Below are positions 41,301-49,621 of a DNA stretch of 64,000 nucleotides, one piece after another. Numbering within the stretch: the first letter of the stretch is position 1; every line of letters starts with the position of its first letter. Below the pieces are notes generated by a model. The model was not told where the DNA came from. It was given only the letters and a program-made list of their open reading frames with translations, and made no database searches. The stretch is from Hymenobacter nitidus. GTDB taxonomy: Bacteria > Bacteroidota > Bacteroidia > Cytophagales > Hymenobacteraceae. Location: NCBI RefSeq assembly GCF_020447315.1, contig NZ_JAJADQ010000002.1:587254-651253 (forward strand), read 5' to 3'. The position numbers and the translations under genes were made by a program.

Positions 41301-43009
41301 CGCAGCCGCTCGTTGCTGCGCCCGATTTCCGTCAGCAGCGCCTCGGCCCGCTGGCGCGTAACGACCTGCTCGGTGACATCGACGGCAAAAGACAGGATGC
41401 CGCGCGTGTCGGGCTGGCCTTCCAGGGGCGGCAGCAGCTGGTAGGAGAAATTGTAATAGTGCGTTTCCAGCCTTCCACTCAGCGCATTGGTCACGTCGAC
41501 GCGCTGCTCGTTGGCCCTGTAAGGCTCCCCCGTGCGGTAGACCTCATCCAGCACCCGGACGAAGCCCTGCTCGGCTACTTCCGGCTGGGCATCCACCACC
41601 CGGTCGCCGAGCTGGCCGCGCCCGCCCAGCACCTGGCGGAACTGCTCCGACATAAAGGCGTAGCGGTGCTCGGGGCCTTCCATCGTGTTGATGATGGCGG
41701 GCAGGTTGTTCAGAATGCGCTGCAGCTGCTCGTCCTTAGCCTCCAGCTGCTGCTGAAACTGCTTCTGGTCGTCGATATCCACGCTCGAGCCGTACCAGCG
41801 GATCACGGCGCCATCGGTGGGACGCAGCATGGGCACGGCGCGCAGCAGCTGCCAGCGGTAGGCGCCATCGTGGCGGCGCAGCCGAAACTCGCCCGACCAG
41901 GCCTGCTGCAGCTCCCGCCCGCGGGCAAATTCCCGCAGCATCCGGCCCCGGTCGTCGGGGTGCAGGGCCTGCTGCCAGTGCCGAAACTCCGGGTCGGGGC
42001 CCTGGCCGGTGTATTCGTAGCGCTGGGGGTTGATGTAGAGCATGTTGCCCTCGACGTCGGTGATATACACAAACAGCGGCAACGCCTCCACCATGCTCCG
42101 GAACTGCGCGTCCTGTTCCCGAATTTCGGCCATCAGCTCGGCCGTGCGCTGCTTGGCCAGCACCCGCTCCGTCACGTCGATGCCGAACACCAGAACGCCC
42201 TGGGTCTGGCCCTGCTCGCCGGTCAGGGGCCGCAGCACGCCGTCGAAATACAAGGTTTCCACCGAGCCATCGGCCGCGGGGGGCTGCACCATGGGCATTT
42301 CCGACAACTCAAAGGGCTTGCCGGTCCGGTAGATTTCATCGACCAGCTTGATGTAGCCGTTGGTCACCAGCTCGGGCACGGCCAGGGCTGCCGGCATGCC
42401 CAGTTGCACTTTGCCCCCAAACAGCTGGTTGCCCTTCTCATTGAGGAAGCCATACACGTGGTCGGGGCCGAGCAAGGTGGCAATATGGGCCGGCACCTGG
42501 CTTAGAATCTGCTGCAGGTGCCGGCCCTGGTCGGACAGGCGCTGCTGCTCCTGCTGCTGCCCAGGGTTCAGTATGGTTCCGGCCCGGGACGACGGCTGGC
42601 CGCTGGCCTCACCCCGGGGCTGCTCCGGCACGGGTTGGGCGGCCGCAGGCCCGGCAGAACCCGTGGACTGCGGGGCCGCCCGGTACATATAGTAGCGCAG
42701 GTCGCCTGCCGGACTCAGCACGGACCAGGCGCGATGGTGCCAGCCGCCGCTGGTCGTTTCGTACACTTCCAGCCGCGGCTGGCCCGGCGGTAAGGCGGCG
42801 CGCAGCTGGGCCGCGACTAACGCCGATGCCGGGCCGGCCTGCGCCACAAACACATCCGCAGCCGGCTTGCCCAGCATGGCCGCCAGCGGGCAGCCAGCTA
42901 TGCGGGCGGCCCCCGCCGAGGCGGCAACGACAAGCAGCTCCGGCGTCAGGGCCAGGTGAACATCCGGTAAGGCTTCAAACAGGGCCTGATAATCGGGGTG
43001 GGCAAGCAT
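38321..43009 (-). CDS. Giant soluble multi-PAS sensor histidine kinase
   Basis: This 1562-residue protein starts at the ATG at 43009 (MLAHPDYQALFEALPDV). It has about ten PAS domains in series, in two types. Type A has the pattern '(L)GP(D/E)HRY.F'; type B has 'EALP....I...G...Y....W..YTG' plus a PAC segment 'W......D.....KW(Y/F)G(S/T)..D'. The order reads N-PAS, A, B, A, B, B, A, B, B, B. At the C-terminus is a HisKA domain with SHDLKQP (His1351) and a HATPase domain with NLLSNSLKYA, DNGQGI and GSGMGLYLV. No membrane helix is visible, so it should sense cytosolic or diffusible signals. No response regulator is adjacent. Confidence 0.92.
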   Translation of the reverse strand: MLAHPDYQALFEALPDVHLALTPELLVVAASAGAARIAGCPLAAMLGKPAADVFVAQAGPASALVAAQLRAALPPGQPRLEVYETTSGGWHHRAWSVLSPAGDLRYYMYRAAPQSTGSAGPAAAQPVPEQPRGEASGQPSSRAGTILNPGQQQEQQRLSDQGRHLQQILSQVPAHIATLLGPDHVYGFLNEKGNQLFGGKVQLGMPAALAVPELVTNGYIKLVDEIYRTGKPFELSEMPMVQPPAADGSVETLYFDGVLRPLTGEQGQTQGVLVFGIDVTERVLAKQRTAELMAEIREQDAQFRSMVEALPLFVYITDVEGNMLYINPQRYEYTGQGPDPEFRHWQQALHPDDRGRMLREFARGRELQQAWSGEFRLRRHDGAYRWQLLRAVPMLRPTDGAVIRWYGSSVDIDDQKQFQQQLEAKDEQLQRILNNLPAIINTMEGPEHRYAFMSEQFRQVLGGRGQLGDRVVDAQPEVAEQGFVRVLDEVYRTGEPYRANEQRVDVTNALSGRLETHYYNFSYQLLPPLEGQPDTRGILSFAVDVTEQVVTRQRAEALLTEIGRSNERLRRMTEALPVMTFINDATGRTEYSSPQWWQYAGYPENTDVNEAWATVVHPDDRARATAEYAAALAQKRGWSMEVRLRRHDGQYRWHLSHTVPANTVDGLKWYGSTVDIHEQKRLSQELAASTAHFSQLLEALPHLTWTARPGDGQITYANRSFQRYTGIGAAQLPDLDWRQLIHPADVGGFANLPALLQPGEAVQAEHRLRGTDGTYRWFLASLLPLRDAAGHITQWLGTNTDINDQKRVQQQLRRKDQHLSQILGQAPAILATLEGPDHRYTFFNDSHNELMDKRVVLGEPLAQLLPELQEQGFVALLDQVYQTGETYVGHELPLLPVGALPGQPGRFLDVTFQALRDEQGHISGVLAFAVDTTERVRARQSAGALAVEVSRRDMRLRRMTEALPAVSFICAADGSIEYLSPQWYHYTGQTIELSGKDIFTTLVHPDDQAALRRDLREVFLQGRTWAFEYRLRRHDGEYRWQISRGVPEFDAQGQPLRWYGTMVDNHEQKELQDELRRSEEKFRFMADSTPVIIWTATPAGQIDYCNRPFYDYTGLQPHDLEGPGWLQAVHPDDRAGTAAVWQHSLETGQNYEQQHRLRRYDGLYHWQLVRALPLRDAEGHIVKWYGSSVDVQNQREMQEQLRRSEEQFRFMAESIPQVVWTAQPDGQLDYLNQRWTEWTGMPVEQALRFGWAELVPPDDAAQVVENYVSSFRAGTNYEQESRLLTVQDGRYRWFLHRGTPMRNAQGQVVKWFGTSTDIDDFKQVQQQLEARNEQLARTNADLDNFVYTASHDLKQPINNMAGIFEELTRTAYFRDPDAIKLITMFERALQQIHQTIHDLSDVVQLQRRHAQVPAEEVALEPLIQEILGSMQEQSVALGARFELDFRAVPTVRFVRANLQSVLYNLLSNSLKYADPGRPPRVQVRTSLEGGTPVLTVTDNGQGIDLERHGKELFQLFRRFHEHVEGSGMGLYLVNRMVQLNGAWLKVDSEVGVGSTFRIYCRG

Positions 43010-43193
43010 AAGCGGGAATAACAAGCCACAGTAAACCCCGGGGCGCGAGGCAGTATACGTAACCTTAGCAGCGGCGAAGAGTTCTGCGCGTAATATTATG
43101 GCAGCCGCCCCAGATCTACGTGCTGGCGGCCCGGAGTCGGGCGTTTTAGCCTTTCTTTGCACCAGTGCGTAGCAGTAAACACGCCGTATCGCC

Positions 43194-43709
43194 ATGAAAA
43201 AGCCCCTCTTCCTCCCTCCTTTGTTTAACGCCGCCCGCGCCACGGGCATGGCTGCCTGGCAAACGGGCCGCCTGTTTCAGCAGCTGGCCAAAAAAGCCCT
43301 CGACTCCATCCAGGATATTCTGCGGGCGGAAGTCCAGAAGGGCAACGTGCAGCTCGTCGCCGACTTTCTGGCGGACAAAGCCCTGCCGGCCGCCAAAGCC
43401 CTGCTGTTGGAGCGGATGGCCGCCCGCCTGCTGGTGCGCATCGGCCTGCGGGGGGTGCTGGCCACCAACGTCGTGGGCTGGATCCTGCCGTTCGTGCTGG
43501 AGCGGCTGGTGAAGGTGGGCGTCTCTACGGGCTTCTTCGACAAAGTGCGCACCCACCCCACCGTTTCTGAAACGCTGCGCCGCCTCGACGAGCTGAAGCA
43601 GGCCGCCTGGAAAACCCTGGTGCCCGACGCCGGCAGCGGGGCCGAGGTGCTGCCCAACGACACGGTACTACCGGCCCAGCTCACCCCGCCACCCGCTTCC
43701 CAGGTCTGA
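43194..43709 (+). CDS. Hypothetical helical protein
   Basis: This 171-residue protein is rich in Ala/Leu helices: ATGMAAWQTGRLFQQLAKKALDSIQDILRAEV, then LPAAKALLLERMAARLLVRIGLRGVLATNVVGWILPFVLERLVKVGV. The central hydrophobic helices might associate with a membrane, but no classical signal peptide is present. The C-terminus is Pro-rich. I do not recognise a family. It is divergent from the kinase and convergent with the gene at 43724, whose product is also helical and unknown; the pair may be related in function. Confidence 0.55.
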   Translation: MKKPLFLPPLFNAARATGMAAWQTGRLFQQLAKKALDSIQDILRAEVQKGNVQLVADFLADKALPAAKALLLERMAARLLVRIGLRGVLATNVVGWILPFVLERLVKVGVSTGFFDKVRTHPTVSETLRRLDELKQAAWKTLVPDAGSGAEVLPNDTVLPAQLTPPPASQV

Positions 43710-43723
43710 GGCAGCCTGTTCAC

Positions 43724-44158
43724 TCAGGAAAAAAGGCCGGCCGTATGCGCGGCCCGCAGCAGGTCGGGAGCGGTTTTTAGGGCTACCAGCACCAGGCGCT
43801 TGGCCGACTCCTTCACCTCGTCCTTGCTCACCTCCCGCGACTCTTCCACCACAAACTCCCCCAGGGTTTTGAAGGCTTGCGTCAGGGCTTCGCGCCGGGG
43901 CTGGTCGGCCTTGAGCTGGCCCTGAATGATGAGCACCTGCGCTTTCATCTTCTCCCGGCGGGAGCTGAAGACCGAATCGTTTTCCAGATGCGGCCGGATT
44001 CGCTCGACCAGCTCCAGCAGGGGCATCAGCTTGGTGGCCGTGGTAGCCGCGCCGGCCACGAGCGTGCTGCTGAGTTTCTCCCGCCGGCCCATCCGGACCG
44101 ACACCGGTGCCGCAGCCGGGCTTATATCCACTTGTATTTCGCTTTTATCCGCGTCCAT
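43724..44158 (-). CDS. Hypothetical cytosolic helical protein
   Basis: This 144-residue protein has a polar N-terminus (MDADKSEIQVDIS) followed by amphipathic helices: KLSSTLVAGAATTATKLMPLLELVERIRPHLE, REKMKAQVLIIQGQLKADQPRREALTQAF and ESREVSKDEVKESAKRLVLVALKTAPDLLRAA. No motif or family is recognised. It converges on the gene at 43194 with 14 nt between their stops. Both have the composition of the core genome, so they are not obviously acquired. Confidence 0.55.
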   Translation of the reverse strand: MDADKSEIQVDISPAAAPVSVRMGRREKLSSTLVAGAATTATKLMPLLELVERIRPHLENDSVFSSRREKMKAQVLIIQGQLKADQPRREALTQAFKTLGEFVVEESREVSKDEVKESAKRLVLVALKTAPDLLRAAHTAGLFS

Positions 44159-44315
44159 AAAACTTCGCTGGCTTGTACCGAAGATACTGGGAAAATCGTT
44201 GGGTACGCTTTGCCGCCTTAAGTTCGCCTGGTTCGGTTGCGGTACGTATCCGGCAGTAGCACGGCGGCTTGGTTCTTGTCACTACCTGTTTTTCTGAATC
44301 ACTTCCCTATTCCGC

Positions 44316-44816
44316 ATGCCATATCCTTTTCTCGCCCGCGCGGCCTCCGCGCTACTCCTGGTTGCGTCCGTGGCCTGTTCGTCTTCCAAAGACGATACCC
44401 CCGCTCCCGCTAAGCCCGGCATCAGCTGGACGGTAGACAACAGCAACCTGACGGCCAACAGCATGCAGCTCCAGACCAGCACCGATGCTTATGAGGTGGG
44501 CGCTTATTACAACCTCGGAGCGGTGGCCAGCAATTACATTTCGCTGCGCATTCCCAAGGCGGTAGGCACCTACCCTTTTAGTCCGACGTCGGTGGCCGGA
44601 GCTTCCTACAGCGTGCTAAATAACAGCGTGGCCACGGCCGTGTACTACGCCGGGGCTAATCCAATCGGCAACGGCACTGTCATCGGCGCGGGCACCATCG
44701 TGGTGCAGGAAGTCACGGCCTCCCAGGTGACCGGCACGTTCACCTTCACCGGCATCGACCGGGACACGGGCAATACCAAGTCCCTGAGTAACGGCAAGTT
44801 TGTGGTGCGGCTGTAA
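44316..44816 (+). CDS. Lipoprotein with beta-rich domain (DUF6252-like)
   Basis: This 166-residue protein has a lipoprotein signal with lipobox SVAC (Cys21) and a Ser/Lys/Asp linker (CSSSKDDTPAP) common in Bacteroidota surface lipoproteins. The mature domain is strand-rich: NLTANSMQLQTSTD, SLRIPKAVGTYPF, TIVVQEVTASQVTGTFTFTGID, and a last strand NGKFVVRL. The 'G.F.F......D......NG.F' end resembles DUF6252/DUF5025-type domains; recognition is tentative. The function is unknown. Confidence 0.65.
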   Translation: MPYPFLARAASALLLVASVACSSSKDDTPAPAKPGISWTVDNSNLTANSMQLQTSTDAYEVGAYYNLGAVASNYISLRIPKAVGTYPFSPTSVAGASYSVLNNSVATAVYYAGANPIGNGTVIGAGTIVVQEVTASQVTGTFTFTGIDRDTGNTKSLSNGKFVVRL

Positions 44817-44955
44817 GATCTTATGCCTGATCTACTGTCACTTAGGTTGTATAAAAGGAATTAAGTCCTAGAGTAATCCTTCGTTCCTACTCACGAAAAG
44901 AACAGAGAAGAGGCAAGCTCCGGGCCGAATCAGGCGCTCGAATTACCAGTCCCAG

Positions 44956-44988
44956 AAAGGCCCCGAAAACAGTGTTTCCGGGGCCTTT
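44956..44988. terminator. Intrinsic terminator in the gap after the lipoprotein
   Basis: AAAGGCCCC (44956-44964) pairs with GGGGCCTTT (44980-44988), and GAAAAC/GTTTCC extends the stem with mismatches. The hairpin lies about 140 nt after the stop at 44816 and could serve either strand. The rest of 44817-45094 shows nothing I can name. Confidence 0.65.
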
Positions 44989-45094
44989 ATCATGGGCAAA
45001 AAAGCATTCTGAAAAACTCTACTTCGAACGCGCTTATGTCGGTGGTCATAAGCAACCCATCATAGCAAGCTCAACTACGTGCGCACCATCGGCC

Positions 45095-45532
45095 TTACTG
45101 GGCGACTCTCTTATACTCAAGGCGAGGACCATCACACGCTTCCCAGGTATTGACCAACGTATCAGCTTGTTTGACAACCAGATACTCCTTGAACTGGGTT
45201 GGAGTGCAAGTGCCAAGCAAGTTGCTGGCTGCAGTGTAGGTGAGGATAGAATACTGCCCACTCGCGGAGGTGCGCACGGAAAATGTGCCGCGGGCATTCA
45301 TAGATTCCCCATTTTGATTGCGCGTCTTGGTGAAGGTGCTATCGGCCTGGAAAACATATGTTTCCTGCCAGGGTAGAGCCGCGCCGGTTTGAACTGTGTT
45401 GGTCCAGCTAGACGTGGATTTGACCAACTGCCACGTTTGGGGATAGGCCGAGGTCTGTGCCGCCAGCATCTCTTCTTTTTGACAAGAGCCTAACGTAGCT
45501 GATAACAGGCAAAACAGGAGTGTGTACTTCAT
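45095..45532 (-). CDS. Lipocalin-like lipoprotein
   Basis: This 145-residue protein has a lipoprotein signal MKYTLLFCLLSATLGSC (Cys17). The mature part has TWQLVKSTSSW, WQETYVFQADSTFTKTRNQNGE, ARGTFSVRT and YSILTYTA. This is the 'W.L........Y.F..DG.F......GT(F/Y)' order of the lipocalin-like domain widespread in Bacteroidota (DUF4369/lipocalin_4-type). Two cysteines (GTCT and EACDG) may form a disulfide. No ligand can be inferred. AT-richer composition, within the accessory stretch 44.8-47 kb. Confidence 0.6.
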   Translation of the reverse strand: MKYTLLFCLLSATLGSCQKEEMLAAQTSAYPQTWQLVKSTSSWTNTVQTGAALPWQETYVFQADSTFTKTRNQNGESMNARGTFSVRTSASGQYSILTYTAASNLLGTCTPTQFKEYLVVKQADTLVNTWEACDGPRLEYKRVAQ

Positions 45533-45684
45533 AAGTCATAGATTTTGAGGCTGTATAGTACTAAGAGTGCCCGTGCAGCGGATAGGTTGCATGGACGCTT
45601 CAGCTCGGTATGTTCGAAGGAAAACTTTTTCTGAACACCTTACCTTGCTAAGACGACCGTTTGACTGAACAGCTATATTAGAGG

Positions 45685-45939
45685 ATGGAACCTGCTAAGC
45701 AACCGTATTTCTTTAGTCAGAGAGGCACCATCCTTCGGGGCGAACACCCTGGCTGGATTGTGGAGATACTCGATGATACAGCAGATACCGGCGGCTATTC
45801 CGTGCTCGTCCATCACCCAAACCCAAAGCCCGATGATTGGCCGACGTATAATTGGTGGTTTGAAGACCGGGCGGAGATTCCAATCTTTATCGAAGACATG
45901 AAGTGGGAAATTGCATGGCCTGCCGCTGACGTCACATGA
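45685..45939 (+). CDS. Small hypothetical protein
   Basis: This 84-residue acidic, Trp-rich protein has the segments GWIVEILDDTADTGGYSVLVHH, DDWPTYNWWFEDRAEI and MKWEIAWP. The small size, acidic charge and alternating strand pattern are seen in many immunity and anti-toxin proteins, but I do not recognise a family. The ATG at 45685 is the only sensible start. It is isolated, with 150 nt of empty sequence before it and 115 nt after it. Confidence 0.45.
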   Translation: MEPAKQPYFFSQRGTILRGEHPGWIVEILDDTADTGGYSVLVHHPNPKPDDWPTYNWWFEDRAEIPIFIEDMKWEIAWPAADVT

Positions 45940-46054
45940 GATTCATGGCTCCTTTTGCTAGAACGACCCTATTCGTGAACCGCTATACTACGCCCTAGTT
46001 CAGTTTCGCAAGTGCCGTTTGGTCATACCTGTTGAGCATTGACCACCATAGCGC

Positions 46055-46657
46055 TTAGTATTCAGCCCCATGAGGAAATGGGGTGCCGAGCCTGACTGCT
46101 TCTCTGTACTGCGCTAAATACCGGCCATATGCTGGTCGGTAAGCAGAGTTAGCTTCTCGATTCGCCGAGTACAAATCAATAAAGTGTGGCGCTTGTTCAT
46201 CACGCTTGGCTATGAAGGTTGCCGTGGCAGGCGTAAACAATTCGCCGGCATTGAAATGACCAATGAATTTAACGAAATGGGGCTCTTGCTGGTAGTTAAA
46301 GCCGCGAAAGATGACAAAATCAGCTACCTCACCTTGGTGGAGGAATACGAGAAGGTTGTCATCCTCACCAACGGTTCTGCCCCTCCAGGGCTGTCCAATA
46401 GCTTGTGAAATCAATGCCGACGCCCCCCGTCCGCAAAACACGTACAGCGTATCCCAAGGAAAGTTGGCTACGCGGGCCATGTTTATCGTTAGGCTATCCC
46501 CTGGAGCGATGGTATCGGCTGGTGCAATAGCTGCTACGACTCTTTTCTTGAGTACTTGGTTTTCGGTAGGTTCCCATAGCCACACCCCCAGACTACTCAC
46601 TAAGGCAGCGGCGAGCAACCAATACAGATGATCTATCACCCAATCAAAGAGTCGCAT
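46055..46657 (-). CDS. Hypothetical membrane-anchored protein
   Basis: This 200-residue protein starts at the ATG at 46657 (MRLFDWVIDHLYWLL); a Met two codons upstream (46663) is equivalent. A single N-terminal helix (about 6-28) is followed by PTENQVLKKRVVAAI and a globular extracytoplasmic part with LTINMARVANFPWDTLYVFCGRGAS, DDNLLVFLHQGEVADFVIFRG and a C-terminal Arg/Tyr-rich helix. Similar 'W..LYVF' proteins occur as orphans in Bacteroidota; I cannot name the family. It is preceded by a gap that holds several small palindromes. Confidence 0.55.
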   Translation of the reverse strand: MRLFDWVIDHLYWLLAAALVSSLGVWLWEPTENQVLKKRVVAAIAPADTIAPGDSLTINMARVANFPWDTLYVFCGRGASALISQAIGQPWRGRTVGEDDNLLVFLHQGEVADFVIFRGFNYQQEPHFVKFIGHFNAGELFTPATATFIAKRDEQAPHFIDLYSANREANSAYRPAYGRYLAQYREAVRLGTPFPHGAEY

Positions 46658-46799
46658 GCACATAAGGACAAGGCAAAAGTACGTAAGGAGAAGAGCCGGT
46701 AGAGAGCAACCATTCAGTCTACGAATGGGCGGAGCACAGTAAAATCGCAAAATACCCTCCTATTTTCTGAACCACTGTTCATGGCCACTCATGAGGGGT

Positions 46800-46891
46800 C
46801 AATTGTTGCCAATTGACTTACAACAAGGTTCACGAAACTGGTTCATGAAATCAAAGTTCAGAAAACGCAGACAGGCATGAGTTTCATGAAC
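46800..46891. promoter_or_regulatory. Cluster of short palindromes, possible operators
   Basis: Two CAATTG sites (46800-46805, 46810-46815) are followed by TTCACGAA (46829-46836), TTCATGAA (46842-46849) and TTCATGAA (46883-46890). The last two extend to a perfect inverted pair GTTCATGAAA / TTTCATGAAC. They lie in the 500-nt gap between glnA and the gene ending upstream at 46657, where I see no gene. Confidence 0.4.
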
Positions 46892-46997
46892 TTCTTTCCC
46901 ACTAGTAGACCGACATTATCAGGGCACTACATGCCCTAGTTTGCCCTCTTAGCGAAAGCCGAGGAATCTGGCAGCCGAGGCAGCGGCAAATAACAAA

Positions 46998-47040
46998 ACA
47001 CACAAAAGGCCTATGCGCATTGCATAGGCCTTTTGTGTTA
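46998..47040. terminator. Long bidirectional terminator hairpin
   Basis: ACACAAAAGGCCTATGC (47000-47016) pairs perfectly with GCATAGGCCTTTTGTGT (47022-47038), loop GCATT. The 17-bp stem carries an A-run on the left and a T-run on the right. It lies past the glnA stop on the minus strand. Confidence 0.8.
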
Positions 47041-47065
47041 AACCCAGTTCGGCTATAAACACAAA

Positions 47066-47094
47066 AAAAGGCGCCCCACCCGGAACGCCTTTTA
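47066..47094 (-). terminator. Second terminator after glnA
   Basis: AAAAGGCG (47067-47074) pairs with CGCCTTTT (47086-47093). On the minus strand it is followed by a run of Ts, so it reads as a proper terminator 62 nt after the glnA stop. With the hairpin at 46998 it gives tandem termination. Confidence 0.7.
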
Positions 47095-47154
47095 GTGAAA
47101 TCAGAAGCCGGAGAAAATTCCCACCCAACTCCGGTCTGATTCTGCCCTCTGGAC

Positions 47155-49344
47155 TTAGTGCCGGAACAAAAGTTCGCGGTACTTTACCAAAGGCCAGTCC
47201 TCATCGGCCACCATCAGCTCCAGCTTGTCGACGGAGCGGCGGATGGTGTCGAAATGTACTTTTACCGTGTCGCAGTACGCAATGGCACGCTCCCGGGTAT
47301 CTTCAATCTTGTTGGCCACCTTGCGGGCATTCACCATCTCATCCACCTGGGTTTTGATGGTGCTGATGTGGCGCGAAATAGCTTTAATCGTATCTACCGT
47401 CACTTGTGACAGCTCGTCGTCGAGGCCCAGCTCGCGCAGGCCGCGCACGTTGGTAATCAGCTTGGTCTGGTAGGCAACCGCCGTGGGAATGATATGGTTC
47501 ACGGCCAGATCACCCATTACGCGGCTCTCAATCTGGATTTTCTTCATGTAATCTTCCAGCAAGATGTCGTGGCGGGCGTGCAGCTCCACGTGCGAGAAGA
47601 TGTTGTGGCGGGTGAACAGCTCGGCGGCGTCCTCACGCACCAGGGCGTCGAGGGCCTGAGGCGTGGTCGGGATGTTCGACAACCCGCGGCGCTCGGCTTC
47701 TTCCTTCCACTCGTCGGAGTAGCCGTTGCCTTCGAAGCGGATGTTCTTGGAGCTGATAACGTACTCGCGCAGCACCTCCACAATAGCCACTTCCTTTTTC
47801 TTGCCCTGCTCAATCAGCTCGTCTACCGAGGTCTTGAACTCGATGAGCTGCTCGGCCACAATTGTGTTGAGCACCGTCATCGACGAGGAGCAGTTGGCTG
47901 ACGAACCCACGGCCCGGAACTCGAACTTGTTGCCGGTGAAGGCAAAGGGCGAGGTGCGGTTACGGTCGGTGTTGTCGAGCAGAATGGCCGGAATCTTGTC
48001 GATGCCGAGCTTGAGGTAGATGTTGTCGCCTTTGTCGAGCGGCAGCTTGGCCGTGCGCTCCAGCTCATCGAGTACCGAGTTCAGCTGCGAGCCTACGAAC
48101 ACCGACATGATGGCCGGCGGGGCTTCGTTGGCACCGAGGCGGTGGTCGTTCGAGGCCGAGGCAATGCTGGCGCGCAGCAGGTCGCCGTAGCGGTGCACGG
48201 CTTTGATGGTCGTGATAAAGAAGGCCAGAAACTGCAGGTTTTCCTTCGGCCGACGGCCGGGAGCCAGCAGGTTCACACCCGTGTCGGTGCTCATGGCCCA
48301 GTTATTATGCTTGCCCGAGCCATTGACACCCGAGAACGGCTTCTCGTGCAGCAGCACCTTCAGGTTGTGCTTTTCGGCCACGCGGTCCATGATGTCCATG
48401 AGCAGCTGGTTGTGGTCGACGGCCAAGTTGGCGTCCTCGAAAGTGGGGGCGCACTCGTACTGGTTAGGCGCCACCTCGTTGTGGCGGGTGCGCAGCGGAA
48501 TGCCGAGGCGGTTGGCATCTTCCTCAAACTCCAGCATGAAGGCGTGCACCCGGCTCGGAATCGAGCCGAAGTAGTGGTCTTCCAGCTGCTGGCCTTTGGC
48601 CGGAGCGTGGCCAAACAGCGTGCGGCCGGTCATCACCAGGTCAGGGCGGGCGTCAAACAATGCCTTGTCGACGATGAAGTACTCCTGCTCGATACCCAGC
48701 GTAGTGCTCACGCGGTTTACGTCCTTGTCGAAGTACTGGCACACGTCCACGGCGGCTTGCTCCAGCGCCGCCAGCGACTTGAGCAGCGGGGCTTTGTAGT
48801 CGAGGGCTTCACCGGTGTAAGCCACGAAAATCGTGGGAATGCACAGGGTTTTGGCACCGGCCGTTTCGATGATGAAAGCGGGCGAAGTTGGGTCCCAGGC
48901 CGTGTAGCCGCGGGCTTCGAAGGTATTGCGGATGCCGCCGTTGGGGAAGCTGGAGGCATCGGGCTCCTGCTGCACCAGCGCCGAACCTTTAAAGTTCTCA
49001 ACCGGGCGGCCGTCGGAGTTCAGGTCAAAGAAAGAGTCATGCTTCTCGGCCGTTGAGCCGGTCAGGGGCTGAAACCAGTGCGTGTAGTGCGTAGCGCCCT
49101 TGGCCATAGCCCAGGTTTTCATGGCCGAAGCCACGGCATCAGCCACGGAACGCTCCACGGGCGAGCCTTGCTTGATAGCGGCTTGGAGCTTCTTGAAATA
49201 TTCACCCGGCATGGTAGCGCGCATCGCGTCCAGGTTGAACACGTTTTTACCGAAGCTGTCGGAACGGCGCTCATCGGACGAAGGCACGATCAGCGTTTTA
49301 CGCTGGTCAACTAACTCAAGAGCTTTAAAGCGGAGAATTGCCAT
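47155..49344 (-). CDS. glnA: Glutamine synthetase type III
   Basis: This 729-residue enzyme makes glutamine from glutamate, ammonia and ATP. Size and sequence place it in GSIII (GlnN), the form typical of Bacteroidota: an N-terminal extra domain with RFKALELVDQR, then LGIEQEYFIVDK (metal-binding Glu), RTRHNEVAPNQYECAP, LLHEKPFSGVNGSGKHNNW (ATP and metal site) and NRTSPFAFTGNKFEFRA. A long helical C-terminus follows. GSIII assembles as a dodecamer. A near-consensus promoter lies 42 nt upstream. No PII or regulator gene is adjacent. It would capture the ammonia made elsewhere, including by EutBC. Confidence 0.96.
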   Translation of the reverse strand: MAILRFKALELVDQRKTLIVPSSDERRSDSFGKNVFNLDAMRATMPGEYFKKLQAAIKQGSPVERSVADAVASAMKTWAMAKGATHYTHWFQPLTGSTAEKHDSFFDLNSDGRPVENFKGSALVQQEPDASSFPNGGIRNTFEARGYTAWDPTSPAFIIETAGAKTLCIPTIFVAYTGEALDYKAPLLKSLAALEQAAVDVCQYFDKDVNRVSTTLGIEQEYFIVDKALFDARPDLVMTGRTLFGHAPAKGQQLEDHYFGSIPSRVHAFMLEFEEDANRLGIPLRTRHNEVAPNQYECAPTFEDANLAVDHNQLLMDIMDRVAEKHNLKVLLHEKPFSGVNGSGKHNNWAMSTDTGVNLLAPGRRPKENLQFLAFFITTIKAVHRYGDLLRASIASASNDHRLGANEAPPAIMSVFVGSQLNSVLDELERTAKLPLDKGDNIYLKLGIDKIPAILLDNTDRNRTSPFAFTGNKFEFRAVGSSANCSSSMTVLNTIVAEQLIEFKTSVDELIEQGKKKEVAIVEVLREYVISSKNIRFEGNGYSDEWKEEAERRGLSNIPTTPQALDALVREDAAELFTRHNIFSHVELHARHDILLEDYMKKIQIESRVMGDLAVNHIIPTAVAYQTKLITNVRGLRELGLDDELSQVTVDTIKAISRHISTIKTQVDEMVNARKVANKIEDTRERAIAYCDTVKVHFDTIRRSVDKLELMVADEDWPLVKYRELLFRH

Positions 49345-49385
49345 GTACTGCTAAACAGGAATCAACAATGGGTAACTGACTGGGA

Positions 49386-49417
49386 CAAATGTAAGGGCAC
49401 TTATCCGGCATTTGCAA
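49386..49417 (-). promoter_or_regulatory. Bacteroidota sigma-A promoter of glnA
   Basis: On the minus strand TTG (49417-49415) and TACATTTG (49393-49386) are 21 nt apart, matching the TTG / TAnnTTTG consensus. The glnA ATG is about 40 nt downstream of the -7 element. Confidence 0.75.
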
Positions 49418-49621
49418 ATACCCCTTCTCAATTTTCAGTGTTTTTTCGACAAATCACCTCTTTTGCCGACAAACACCCCTCTACCAGGAGGACAACAGGC
49501 TCAGTTCATAGTGTTTTTCTCGAAAACAAGGCAAAAATTAACCCTGTTCGAATTTTTCTGCTGCACGCAGGAATTCAACCGGAGGTTCGGCCACCACAGG
49601 CTTTCGCGCTACCTTTACCCC

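Noticed and set aside
40871..42505. A 544-codon plus-strand frame in the PAS kinase
   Set aside because: It is antisense to PAS repeats and repeats in step with them, so it only mirrors the kinase.
48142..49056. A 304-codon frame opposite glnA
   Set aside because: It is antisense to the GSIII catalytic motifs, with no start signal or motif.
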